The notes below the pieces were generated by a model, which was not told the DNA's origin, searched no databases, and saw only the letters and a program-made list of their open reading frames with translations. From positions 53,526,203-53,590,202 of the forward strand of contig CM060187.1 of assembly GCA_030549335.1 (NCBI GenBank): a DNA stretch of 64,000 nucleotides. The letters run 5' to 3'. Shown piece by piece: positions 49,866 to 63,116 of this stretch. Numbering within the stretch: the stretch's first letter is position 1; every line of letters begins with the position of its first letter. A program made the translations under genes and the position numbers. The DNA comes from Pontederia crassipes. Taxonomy: Eukaryota; Streptophyta; Magnoliopsida; Commelinales; Pontederiaceae.

Positions 49866-50200
49866 CAATTTTTTTCGTTATTCTTTTAAATTATCGATAT
49901 TTTTTTCCGGAATCCGTAAATTTTCAAACATTATTAGTATTAATATTATTATTATTATCTTTTACACTTAATAAGTAAACATTAAAAAATAAAAATTTAT
50001 AGTTTTACTGTCTCATTATTAAAGAGTAAGAAAGTAATTGAATAAATGAAAAATTAAAAAAAAATAACTGAAAAACGGATTGGGTTTAAGTGAAAAACAT
50101 CAGGGAAATTTTTACTTCTTTAGTACGAAAATTTAAGGATTATTCCGAAAAAAAATATTGATAATTTTGAGGTAAGCAGAAAGAAAAAATGTAAGAGTTA
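49866..50200. mobile_element. Possible small foldback/MITE
   Basis: Inverted blocks (about 49866-49940 and 50105-50200) share AAATTATC.ATATTTTTTT, CGGAAT and TAAATTTTC. AT-rich, no coding capacity, boundaries uncertain. Confidence 0.5.
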
Positions 50201-51726
50201 AAAATTTCACGGAAGTAATTTACTTAGTATTTTTGTGTGTTGGCCTTTCAATTAACGTAAGAAAAACAACAAAGATATAAAAAAATCAGATATTTACTAT
50301 GACATATTAGGAAATATAAATTAATTAAATTCGGTTGCCACAAGTGATTAGCTAAATTCTATTTTTTTTAAATGGTTTCATTGTCGACTTAAATACTAAT
50401 AACCCCTGGCCCATCAATGATTCCCAATCCTAATGACGATAAATAAATAAATAATTTTGTTTTCTTGCTTGGTGTGCATTTAATATGATGCATTAAGTTG
50501 TAAAATAACGTTTTTATTATTATCATGTAAGCTTGACTCGGGTCACGGCGAATCTTGGTCGGCTGGTGTATGGCTCATTAAACATTATTTCTTCTTTATA
50601 CTAATGGATTATATGATTTCCTCTCCTTATTTATACAAAATTTGAACAAAGATTTTTTAAAAAATATTAATCATATATTTTATGTTTTATGTGCGATAGC
50701 TTTTTATACTTTTTTTCCTTTTGCTTACAAAAGAAATTGACAATAAAAAATGTAGATATTGATTATTTTATTATTTAAAAAAATTTAAAAACAGTGAAAG
50801 ATCTATAGTGAAGATGCAGAATTTTAAAGACCGTATTAATGTAAATTAGATTAGCGAGGCCTGATCATATTTGTTAGCATAAATTGGAATATAAAATAAA
50901 GATGTAACAAAATTTAAATTGAAATTTTAAAAAAAGAATATAATTTTTGTCCCGTCCATGGGAGATGAGTGCATGCGAAAGAAGAAGGGTGATGGGCCCT
51001 TTTTTTTCGTTATCATTTTATTATATTAATGAAGTTTTAGAAAAGTATGGACTTAATTATTTGTTGAATAAGTTTATTTTTTAAGGAAGCAGCTAATTAC
51101 GGGTAATTAAAAGGACAACATAGACCGTCCATGAAGAAATCAATGATTCGAGTTGATCAATAATGAGTTAATTAAGTAGAGCCTAATGAGAAAAATTCAC
51201 GTAGATGATGGGCAAACGTGTTGTGCCCCATCTTCCTATCCATATATGGCCCATATCAAAGTTCAAATTAATTAGGATGATATTGAGGAATTGGCGACAC
51301 TATACTCAATTGTGTCGTTATGTTTTTTACTAGCATAATGATGTTATATATATGCACAAAGTTGTATTTAATTTCTTAGACGAATTCAAGAGAGAGAAGA
51401 GAGTGCGATATATAGAAGTTGACTAAATTTTCATTGATGTAGAGATTCGATATGCGTTGATATTTTTAGTCTTACTTAATTTTGCAACTTAATTATTATA
51501 TATATGCTTCTTCCCGGTAGTGTAGACTCTAGAATTTTTATATATGATAATTTATAAGTAAGAACGACATGTGACATGTAATAGGCTAAGAATTATTATT
51601 ATTATTTATTATTATTATTAGCAGCATCATCATCATCATCATCTTTGCATATATTCGCAACAGTGGCAATGATCATAAGAGTATATTAATAATTGTAGGG
51701 TAATTAATTGAACAAGTAAATATACG

Positions 51727-51811
<85 letters not shown>

Positions 51812-52330
51812 TCAGAAGCTTGAACGGGCCTCTAGCCGTTCTCGTCGTATGGGAATTTTACGAGTGCGGGGTGGGTGGGAATAATGTGATTCATGTATTA
51901 TATATTCTTTTCCACGTCTCTATATTTCTTATTTCTTATCGCATGGAATGGAATAATGTGATTAATGTATAAGAAGGATAGCAGTGATCGACTTTTATGT
52001 ATATATTAGGGCTATGTTTATCATCATATATTTCTTTTGCTCGTAGTAACTTTTTCTTTTTCAAACATAAATATTGTTTCGCCGTTCGTCCAACAAATTA
52101 GTTTGGATCTTTAAGCTCATTTCTCCATAATCCATATGTAAACTATGCATATCTTTAGCTCAACAATGAAAAGTCTCCTCATGGTTCATGATCACAGATC
52201 GACGACAGACAATTTAGAAGTGGTCAAAATTGATCTCTCCTTGATGAATATGTTGCATGCATACGGATCATACGCATGAGATGATAAAAACTAAGTGATA
52301 GCTAGGCACGTAACGTAAGTACGTACGTAA
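50201..52330. other. AT-rich intergenic DNA with long (AT)n
   Basis: No gene is supported. It holds (TA)n at 51730-51809 and short ATT/ATC repeats near 51590-51640. The last 100-200 bases are probably 3' UTR of the glutaredoxin gene. Confidence 0.6.
51730..51809. repeat. (AT)n microsatellite, 80 bp
   Basis: Uninterrupted TA dinucleotides. Confidence 0.95.
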
Positions 52331-52687
52331 TTAATTATATAACCGGCGCCGGCAATGCATGCACGCACGGCCGTCAGAGCCAGAGAGCGCCGCCGTCCGG
52401 AGCAGCGGGACGAGCTTGCCGCCGATGTGGAGGGCCATGACCTTGTCGGTCGGCCCGACCAGCGCGCCGCCGACGAAGACGGCGGGGAGGGCTGCCGTGG
52501 GGCGGGCGAGCAGCTTGGCCAGCGCCCCCTCCATCTCCTTGCCGCCGGGGTCCTCGTCCAGCTCGTGGACGGCCGGGCTCACCCCGAGGTCGCTGAAGAG
52601 CCTCTTCACGGCGTGGCACATGCAGAACGAGCTCACGCTGAACACCACCACCGCCCTCTGCGACGCCAACCTCATCACTCTTTCCAT
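52331..52687 (-). CDS. CC-type (ROXY-like) glutaredoxin, altered active site and C terminus
   Basis: A single exon of 118 codons, very GC-rich. The fold is that of plant CC-type glutaredoxins: [19 protein letters not shown] (residues 13-31), [15 protein letters not shown] and [22 protein letters not shown]. Family members usually carry CC(M/L)(C/S) at the active site; here residues 21-24 read Phe-Cys-Met-Cys, so the first, catalytic Cys is Phe. They also usually stop with ALWL, which binds TGA transcription factors. Here the frame reads on past Arg97 as [14 protein letters not shown] to a stop at 52331. The sequence GALWL-stop is present in another frame at 52391-52374, so a one-base loss (or equivalent change) near 52395-52405 would explain the odd tail. 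This could be a real lesion or a sequencing error in a GC-rich run. The expected length is about 104 residues. Confidence 0.88.
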   Translation of the reverse strand: MERVMRLASQRAVVVFSVSSFCMCHAVKRLFSDLGVSPAVHELDEDPGGKEMEGALAKLLARPTAALPAVFVGGALVGPTDKVMALHIGGKLVPLLRTAALSGSDGRACMHCRRRLYN

Positions 52688-55260
<2,573 letters not shown>

Positions 55261-55730
55261 TAGGGGTGTTCATGGGTCGGGTTCGACCCGACCCGTGAAC
55301 AAACCCGACCCGACCCGACCAAATCTGGTCGGGTCGGGTCGGGTCGGGTCAAGCTGCCCATGGGGGCGAAATCCGACCCAACCCGACCCGGTTCGGGTCG
55401 GGTGGTCGGGCACCCAATTTTCCTTTTTTTACTATTTTTATATTTTTAAAATATAAAAATATTATTAAATATTAATTTTAAAGCACAAAATAAGTTTTAT
55501 AATATTAAAATATTATTTCTATATTTAAAACATTTTATTTTATTTTTTAAATTTTTTTAAAGCATATATAAACCTAGATCTAAATAAAAAATAGAAAAAA
55601 TAAAAAATCGGGTCATCGGGTCGGGTCGGGGCGTCTCGGGTTGAAATTTTCCAACCCGTACCCGACCCGACCCGACCCAAATTGGGTCGGGTCGGGTCGG
55701 ATCACCGGGTTCACCGGGTCGACACCCCTA
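55261..55730. mobile_element. hAT-type element with CGGGT pentamer arrays
   Basis: It starts TAGGGGTG and ends CACCCCTA. Flanks ATGAAATC (55253-55260) and ATCAAATC (55731-55738) form an 8-bp target duplication with one change. Both ends carry runs of GGGTC/GACCC in opposite orientations (for example near 55300-55350 and 55610-55715), around an AT-rich centre. No coding capacity. Confidence 0.82.
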
Positions 55731-56339
55731 ATCAAATCGATTAATTCTTAAACACAACGAAAAAAAGACTTATCTATTCTACCTCACTCCTCCTAACTAA
55801 TATAAAATTATTATCCCAACAAAATTTACACTCCATATGCCATCTCATCTTCTCAAACCCTCAATCGAAACAAGACATGAGAAGGAACCATTTACCCCTC
55901 ATAAAAAAAACTTATTGGTAATTAATGCATAAAATTAAAGAGATGAAAGGAAGGAGAGAGAAAAGGACAAGATTTAAAAAATGAAGAGTAGAGAGATGAT
56001 GATCGTGGACATGAACTTGCAATCCACAAGATTATATAATCTTCACTTTAATTATTAAATTGGCATTACTTTTTTAAATCCGATAATATCCCTCGTGCAT
56101 GCCAATGTTCTCAAGGTAGATTCTTAATTAGGTGATTGATGACGACAAATTAATATGACATATTAATTAGTTAATAACTCAATTAACAACCTGCGCTTGA
56201 ACATAAATTAGGGAGTAAACATGTGGTCGATTTTGGGAGTACGATGTGGGAGTTCCCCATATTTTTTTTTATTTTATCTATTTATTTGTTACAAAACAAA
56301 TAAAATATGTGAAACGAATTATTTTTTAATGAAAGCTTA
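55731..56339. other. AT-rich intergenic DNA
   Basis: Nothing supported apart from the flanks of the two insertions. Confidence 0.6.
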
Positions 56340-56571
56340 CAACAACAACAACAACAACAACAACAAAGCCTTATCCCACTAGGTGGGGTCGGCTACATGG
56401 ATCATACGACGCCATTCCGCTCTATTAGTAATCAAACCTTTCGGTATATTATTCACCAATAGATCTTGCTCTATTAGTTCGTCAAGTGTCCGCCTTGACC
56501 TCCCTCTTCCTCTTTTAATCGGACTCCAGATTATTTGATCTACTCTTCTTACTGGCGCATCTAATTCCCTC
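56340..56571 (-). mobile_element. 5'-truncated LINE 3' end sharing the SINE tail (copy 8)
   Basis: A 232-bp insertion with its (TTG)n tail at the left and perfect 17-bp target repeats TTTTTAATGAAAGCTTA (56323-56339 and 56572-56588). Read from the right on the minus strand it encodes the C-terminal end of a LINE ORF2: RGRGRSRRTLDELIEQDL, then [17 protein letters not shown] and a TAG stop. The stop lies inside the conserved CACCTAGTGGG hairpin. From about 56433 leftward the sequence is nearly identical to the tails of the SINE-like copies in this window. It is probably an RTE-like clade by its TTG tail, but the clade is not certain. It is inactive because nearly all of the element is missing. 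Confidence 0.85.
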
Positions 56572-56588
56572 TTTTTAATGAAAGCTTA

Positions 56589-59500
56589 ATGAAATCAAAT
56601 GAGGTGGAATTGTAAGTAAGATCTCGAGTTATTTTACTAATCTCAGAGTTTGAGTTTTTTAAAATATAAAATTTTTTGTTGAGAGCTTTTTCTGTCAAGT
56701 GATTAAGTACGCATAAATTGGCTCTAATTGAATCAATTAAGATTATTAATAAATCGATATTCAATTTATGGATAATATGCTTTTTAACGCTGCATGAATT
56801 AATTGCGCGGGTCCTTGAGAATAATTTGTTCTTTTATTTTTGTTATGGGGAGGATTCAGAATTATTTTATTGTGGAATAACTTTCAACACGGTTGAACTA
56901 ATTAGTTTGTTGCCGTTGACCGTTAATAACATATTAACATGCATGTTTTAATATATATATATATTTATATTTATATTTATATTTATATACCTACCCGGGA
57001 TAAATTGTTGACTTTACTCATTTACTGTAAGTTCTTGAAACATATATAGTACAATACAAAACATGCTAAAGAATTGAATTAGATTAATAACATCAATACA
57101 TAATTTTGAATAAATAAAATCTTATGAATAATTATACTTAAAGCGGAAGATAGAGTCATAATATTTAATAAATTGATTTTTTCCTATTTACTTCTTTTCT
57201 AACACAATGGAAGATTTTTTTTTGTCTCTTTAGTGGGTAGAAAGGGAACCAATTTATAATAAATTTAATTTAATATGATAGGTCCATCAAATACCAAATC
57301 AATGATTAAGATTGGTATGATAACGTGATTCAATTCATAAATAAATAATTTTATATTACTTTTTAATATAATTAATAGATTATTAGTACAATATTCATAT
57401 ACTATATAATATAACTTATATTATATCTTTATAATTATTATAAATAATATTATTTTAATAAAATTTGGTTCAATCCGATCAAACCTAATTGGATCGGTCC
57501 AATTGCGATTTGATAAGGAGTCCAACGTCGGTTCGATTATGAAAACAGTAAAGATGATCAACTACCTATGATATGGATTCATAACAGCTGAAATTTATCT
57601 TTATGCATTTAAATAATAGAACTTGTGACAAAATTCTTACAAAGGAGCTGTCATACATATGTTGGATAAAAAAAAGGTGTCATATTTAACTAGGAAAATG
57701 CGTGATAAAACATAAAACAACTTGTTGTCTATATATAATATTCATCTTGCATCACTTGTTGGCGTTGGTTCTCTTATCATTAAAAAAATATGAACAATAA
57801 AGTCACACATAATAGACGATAAAAACAATTGTTTGGAGAAAAAATACATTTAACAAATGACAATTTTTGTTATTCCACGCTTACCATAACTCATCTTCTT
57901 CGATCATTTTGTTTCATGGAGATTCAAACGCTTGACTTATTCCTTCCTACTCGATTTAGTCTACCTTTAGACTCTTAACAAGTATGATCAAGTATAAGAA
58001 AACAAGATTATTGTAAGTTGCTAAAAGTTGAAAGAACATTAGTCAAACCTTATTGGAAAAACAATTATGAAAACAACAAGTTTACTGACAACTTCTTCTA
58101 CAAGTGTTGCTCCAAAATATTTTAAATTCCAAGGTTATTTTTTATGGGACTTACAATATGTTGAACATCTTGAGAAGTGAATGCTTTATGCAAAAATATA
58201 TGTACTAACTAACTGTCCTAATAGCTTAAATTGGTAAGAAGAGCAACTTATTTATAAAACTTGACACTCTTTTGATATAAATTTTATGTCTTTATATATC
58301 TTGCATGATTGTCCAATGGTGAAAAATATATTGCTCAAGCATAGATGTTGCATTCCTTTTTAAGAATATGTAAACATGAAAACAAGAATACTTTCTTGTC
58401 CAGTTATTTTCTTTGCACAAGCATATTATGGACATGTTTTGATGGTAATTATATTTCACAATGTTCTTTTTTATCTTCAAATTTTTTTTATATGATTTAA
58501 AACATTTTGTGATCGCAATGTTATAAAATGAAGTTGCGTGACTATATTAGGAATATTATTTAAGTTAGATGATCGTTATTGAAATTTACTTAGAAAGAAG
58601 AAAAATGTAAGCAATTAATAAATAAAGATAAAAATAAATGCAATTTTAGTTTAGAACATTTAACAAGCGCGATCCATTGATCTAGTTGCAAAGATATGAC
58701 TCGACGGCTCACAGAGATTGGGCGCCAAAGCACACCCAAACATATGAGTACCAACCAACATTAAACCCATTGTTATGTCATATTGATTAAATTTCAGTTC
58801 GTATTATTCGTTTCTAGCAAAGTATGAAATTCTTCTTATTATTCTATCTAATAGTTACATTCTTTTTTTTCAAGTTCAAACTTTTTTTTCCACCCCATTA
58901 TTTTTTATTTATCCCTTTCACATTCTAAGTCATTTAATTGGCTAACGAACAAACTGAACAAGCTCGTTAATTTCTTTTAAAAGAATAACTTATTCTTTTA
59001 ATTTATTTTTAAATTCGATATTTGCCTTTCCAAAACTTCTTATATTTTTTTCTGGATGCATTAATAAATAATATAATGATTAATTATCTTTATTTTTTCC
59101 TTTAATTTTCTTTAATATTTATGTTTTATTTAGGGAAGTAAGAAAAACTCAACTGACCCAAAACCTATTTGACCCAAAAAACTCAAAATTAGGAAACATA
59201 ATACTAATTTAGAACGGTTTTTTAATAGAGCGAAATGAATGCGCTTAAACTAGGGCCTCACATGAAAAAATAATAGGGGCCCGTGAAATTCGTTTTAATT
59301 TATTAATTTTTATTTATATAATTAATAGTTTTTTTATTATTGGTATAATAGTTTTTTTATATAGTTTAATATGTTCCTATCACTTTAATTTAATAGTTCT
59401 AATACTATATCCTATAGTTAGCTGTAAAATTAAATATGTTGATATTAATATTAACTTATTTATATTTTTTAAAAAGATTATTCTACTAAAATAGAGATCC

Positions 59501-59960
59501 AAAAAAATTATTCGAAAAAATCGACCCAAGGGTGATTATTCTTTTTTTTCTAAATGATTTTAAAGATGATTTTTGTAATTTAAAAATCAATTCAGAAAGT
59601 AACAAATGGATTTTTCTTAAAAAAAATCGACTCGATCTAAATCATTTTCACACTTGTTTTTATTCATTTGTTCACTTAAAATGTTTCATTAATAAAAACA
59701 AATTAATAATAAATAAAGTATTCATATTATATTATTAGATAAATATTATTATATAATCTGATTAGCTATTATTGGTAGAAACTAAATAACCAATAATTAA
59801 TTATATTTAAATACTTAATATTATTAATGATCGACCTATTGTGCCAATGCATTAAAAGTTAAAATTATATATTATTTTAGCTCATGGTTATAGATTATAG
59901 CTTATTTTATATATTGTTTTACTAGTTTCCTTTTTTTAAGTTTTGTGTTGTTACCCGCCA
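56589..59960. other. AT-rich intergenic DNA upstream of LRR-extensin
   Basis: About 3.4 kb with only short frames lacking domains. The right-hand few hundred bases must include the LRR-extensin promoter. Confidence 0.6.
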
Positions 59961-59968
59961 TTTATAAG
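59961..59968 (+). promoter_or_regulatory. Possible TATA box of LRR-extensin gene
   Basis: TTTATAAG lies 170 bp upstream of the start codon. It would place transcription start near 59990-60000 and give a C-rich leader of about 130-140 bases. Confidence 0.45.
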
Positions 59969-60131
59969 AGGGCCAACGTTCCTAAGAAGCCATGAAAGCA
60001 GGAGAGCCGTCCACCACCACCCTCCTCCTCCTACCTAAAAAAAGAACGATAACACGAACCAGCCACCCCCTCGCTCTCTATTCCTTCCACCTTCGAGGCC
60101 TCGGCCACCTGCCCCTTCCTCACGCGCGCTC

Positions 60132-62480
60132 ATGGCCGGAGCCATGGAGGCATTTGGCCGCGCCAACTTCCTCCCCTTCGTCTTCATCTTCCTCCTCTCC
60201 GGCTCTTCCCTCGTCCTTCCTTCCGCCGGCCAGAACAACGTCGCAGACTTAATGGCCTTCCTCTCTTGGGGCTTTAGCGAGTTCAATGGAACCGGACGGC
60301 CAGTGCCCTCCGTGGGCGCCCCAGCGCCGGCTCCGGCGCCCAATAGCGGAGGCGATGGAATGAGGGCCGCCGGCAAGGGGCCCAACGACGGCACCAAGAA
60401 TGCATCCATAACCCACAACAACGGAACAAAGACCGCCTTTGCCAACAATGGAACCAGTGCGACGCCAGCAACCCACAACAACGGAACAAAGGTCGTCGTT
60501 GCCAACAATGGAACCAATGCGATGCCAGCATCCCACAACAACGAAACAAAGGACGTCGTTGCCGACAATGGAACCAGTGCGACGCCTGCGGCACACAACA
60601 ACGGAACGAAGGGCGCCGATGATTGCGAGCCCCACAATGGAACCACATTGACCCACAACGATGGGACGAAGGTCGCAGTCGCCAATGATGGAACCGATAC
60701 GGCAGTCACCCACAGCAACGGAACAAAGGTCGCCGAGCTCAAGAATGGAACCATTACAGCAATAACTTACAAGAACGGAACGAAGGTCACGATCGTCGAG
60801 CTTCACAATGGAACGAAGGTTACATTTGTTAAGGACCTAACCAATACAATAGCTTCCCCCACGCATGCAGCGCCGCCCGGCAATGAGACCGTCCTCAACT
60901 CAACTGCGACCGCCATTAATGCTCATGACGACAAATCAAACAAGACTGCGGCGCCCCCGGGCGAACTCGTCTTCAAGAACCCCTTGCTCAAGCCCGCGTA
61001 CCACGCCATCCAGTCGTGGAAGAGCGGCATCGTGTCCGACCCCCACAACTTCACGGGGAACTGGGTGGGCAGCGACGTCTGCGCCTACAACGGTATCGTT
61101 TGTGCTGAGTTGCCCGATGACCCGACCAACGGAACGGCCGTGGCCGGCATCGACTTCAATGGCGCCGACCTGCACGGCGAGTTCCCTATCGACCTCGGCC
61201 TCATGGAGAACATAACCATGATCCACATAAACTCAAATCGATTCACCGGAGCCATCCCCAAAAGCATCCTGAAGCTCAAGAACCTGCACGAGCTAGACCT
61301 GAGCAACAACCACTTCTCCGGGGCCTTCCCCAAGGAGCTACTGGACCTGCCAAAGCTCAAGTATCTTGACCTCCGGTTCAACGATTTCGAGGGGCCGCTG
61401 CCGCCAGAGCTCTTTGACAAAGACCTGGACGCCTTGTTCCTAAACAACAACCGTTTCAACTCGAGCTTGCCGGACAACATCGGCAACTCTAAGGTGTCCG
61501 TCATGGTCTTGGCCAACAACAACTTCCACGGATGCGTGCCGCGAAGCATCGGCAAGATGGCGGCAACGTTGGACGAGATCATTCTGACCAACAACAGCCT
61601 CAACGGGTGCTTGCCGCTGGAGCTCGAGCTACTAGAAAACGTGACTGTCTTGGATCTCAGCAACAACTCCCTCACAGGGGTGCTCCCAAAGGACGCTTTC
61701 AAGAAGCTGGCGAGCTTGGAGGTCCTCAACATAGCGAACAATTCGCTCACCGGCGTCCTGCCCGATAGCGTGTGCAAGCTGAAAAGTCTCACCAACTTCA
61801 CGTACTCGAACAATTACTTCAAGGGCGAGGAGTCGAGTTGCAAAAAGTTGAGGGGAGAACAAGACGTCTTCATTGGTGACATGAACAACTGCTTTCCTGA
61901 CAGACAAGACCAGAGGACCGCAGAGGAGTGCAAGAAGGTGGTGAACCGCCCCATCGATTGCGGTGCATCCAAATGTGGGCATTCGAGCAAGCCATCCTCC
62001 AGTCAGAAGGCTTCTCCAATGCCACCACCTCCTCCTCCATCACCACCTCCTCCGCATGTCAAGGCACCACGTCCCCCGGCCGTATCGCCGCCGCCGCCAC
62101 CACCAAAAGTTCAGTCACACTCGTCCTCTATCAAGACACATCGACCACCGCCACCTCCACCTCCATCCATCTTTCCACCGTCGCCACCGGTGCTCGTCTC
62201 CGAAGTAGAGGCTCCAGTATCGCCACCGGTGCACTCACCACCGCCGCCGCCGATGCATTCGCCACCACCTCCACCTGTTCCATCCGTTTTCTCGCCTCCG
62301 GCACCAGCGCATTCATCGCCACCTCCGGTGATGAGTTCACCATTGTCAGCGCCTCCCCCTCCACCATCAACGGAGCGTTCGTCACCACTTCCCCCACCGC
62401 CTCCAAGTGTGGATGATATCCCAGATGCTGTTGTGTATAGATACGCGTCGCCGCCGCCGCCACAATATCCTGGTTACTAA
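60132..62480 (+). CDS. LRR-extensin (LRX/PEX-like) with N-glycosylation-rich domain
   Basis: One uninterrupted exon of 782 codons, GC-rich. Order of parts: signal peptide (about 1-33); a tract rich in Asn-Gly-Thr (52-272) holding 17 N-X-S/T sequons; the LRX N-terminal cap (NFTGNWVGSDVCAYNGIVC, 306-324); about nine to ten leucine-rich repeats (345-565, for example LHELDLSNNHFSGAFP); a Cys-rich hinge (570-615); and an extensin tail (about 627-782) of SPPPP and related motifs with Tyr residues near the end. LRX proteins sit in the cell wall, where the LRR part binds RALF peptides and the extensin part anchors to the wall. PEX forms act in pollen tubes. These roles are from the family. The Asn-Gly-Thr tract between signal peptide and LRR is not part of a usual LRX. 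Single-exon structure fits the family. The start is chosen because it directly gives the signal peptide. Confidence 0.93.
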   Translation: MAGAMEAFGRANFLPFVFIFLLSGSSLVLPSAGQNNVADLMAFLSWGFSEFNGTGRPVPSVGAPAPAPAPNSGGDGMRAAGKGPNDGTKNASITHNNGTKTAFANNGTSATPATHNNGTKVVVANNGTNAMPASHNNETKDVVADNGTSATPAAHNNGTKGADDCEPHNGTTLTHNDGTKVAVANDGTDTAVTHSNGTKVAELKNGTITAITYKNGTKVTIVELHNGTKVTFVKDLTNTIASPTHAAPPGNETVLNSTATAINAHDDKSNKTAAPPGELVFKNPLLKPAYHAIQSWKSGIVSDPHNFTGNWVGSDVCAYNGIVCAELPDDPTNGTAVAGIDFNGADLHGEFPIDLGLMENITMIHINSNRFTGAIPKSILKLKNLHELDLSNNHFSGAFPKELLDLPKLKYLDLRFNDFEGPLPPELFDKDLDALFLNNNRFNSSLPDNIGNSKVSVMVLANNNFHGCVPRSIGKMAATLDEIILTNNSLNGCLPLELELLENVTVLDLSNNSLTGVLPKDAFKKLASLEVLNIANNSLTGVLPDSVCKLKSLTNFTYSNNYFKGEESSCKKLRGEQDVFIGDMNNCFPDRQDQRTAEECKKVVNRPIDCGASKCGHSSKPSSSQKASPMPPPPPPSPPPPHVKAPRPPAVSPPPPPPKVQSHSSSIKTHRPPPPPPPSIFPPSPPVLVSEVEAPVSPPVHSPPPPPMHSPPPPPVPSVFSPPAPAHSSPPPVMSSPLSAPPPPPSTERSSPLPPPPPSVDDIPDAVVYRYASPPPPQYPGY
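60384..60815 (+). repeat. Imperfect 60-bp repeat coding for NGT-rich units
   Basis: The DNA repeats roughly every 60 bp (two 10-residue half units, such as THNNGTK and ANNGTSA) inside the LRR-extensin gene. Early units are closer to each other than later ones. Confidence 0.8.
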
Positions 62481-63116
62481 CATGAATAGTCTGCCAACAA
62501 TTGTAACGAAATGATTTCCAAAAAAAATATATTTGCAAACAGAAGGAATTTTCTCTCATTTGTACAAATCAATGTTCAATTTTGCACATAATTTGCTGTT
62601 TATATAAATTCAAATGTGTCCCTGATGCTTTAGTTATGTACAGTGTTATGAAACAAATTTTTTTTTATAGTTTTGATTTTTAACATATGCGAAGTTAATT
62701 TATAGTCTAAAATGTTTGCAAGTTTCCGATGACAATTACAATTGAAATTGAGTTACACAAAATAGAAATGTTCTTTTTTGGCTGTCTCGCATATGTAGAC
62801 AGGAGGAATTTAGCAGGAAAGCATGGTGAATTGGTCAAATATTTTTTAATTTGGGCACATTTTCAATGTTATCCTCAAATTTTATTTTGTAACAAGATTG
62901 CTCGACTTATTTCACCGAATACTCTTTTCACTTGCAATAGGCCATTTCTCGATTGATGTATCGACATGACGCTCACATGATAATTTTTTCTCTCATCCAC
63001 ACAGGTAACATTTCTACGTGGAATTTTTCTCTTCTCCACATGTCTAATACATGTTAAAATAATAATAAAGTTTTTTTAAAAAAATGAGGGGTTGCCACCC
63101 CTTTTCACATCGCCGA
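62481..63116. other. 3' UTR and spacer
   Basis: Probable 3' UTR of the LRR-extensin gene and AT-rich spacer; no other gene is seen. Confidence 0.6.

Noticed and set aside
60035-60754. Long minus-strand frame (239 codons) opposite the LRR-extensin
   Set aside because: It is the mirror of the repeated NGT-coding DNA and has no independent start, domain or codon support.
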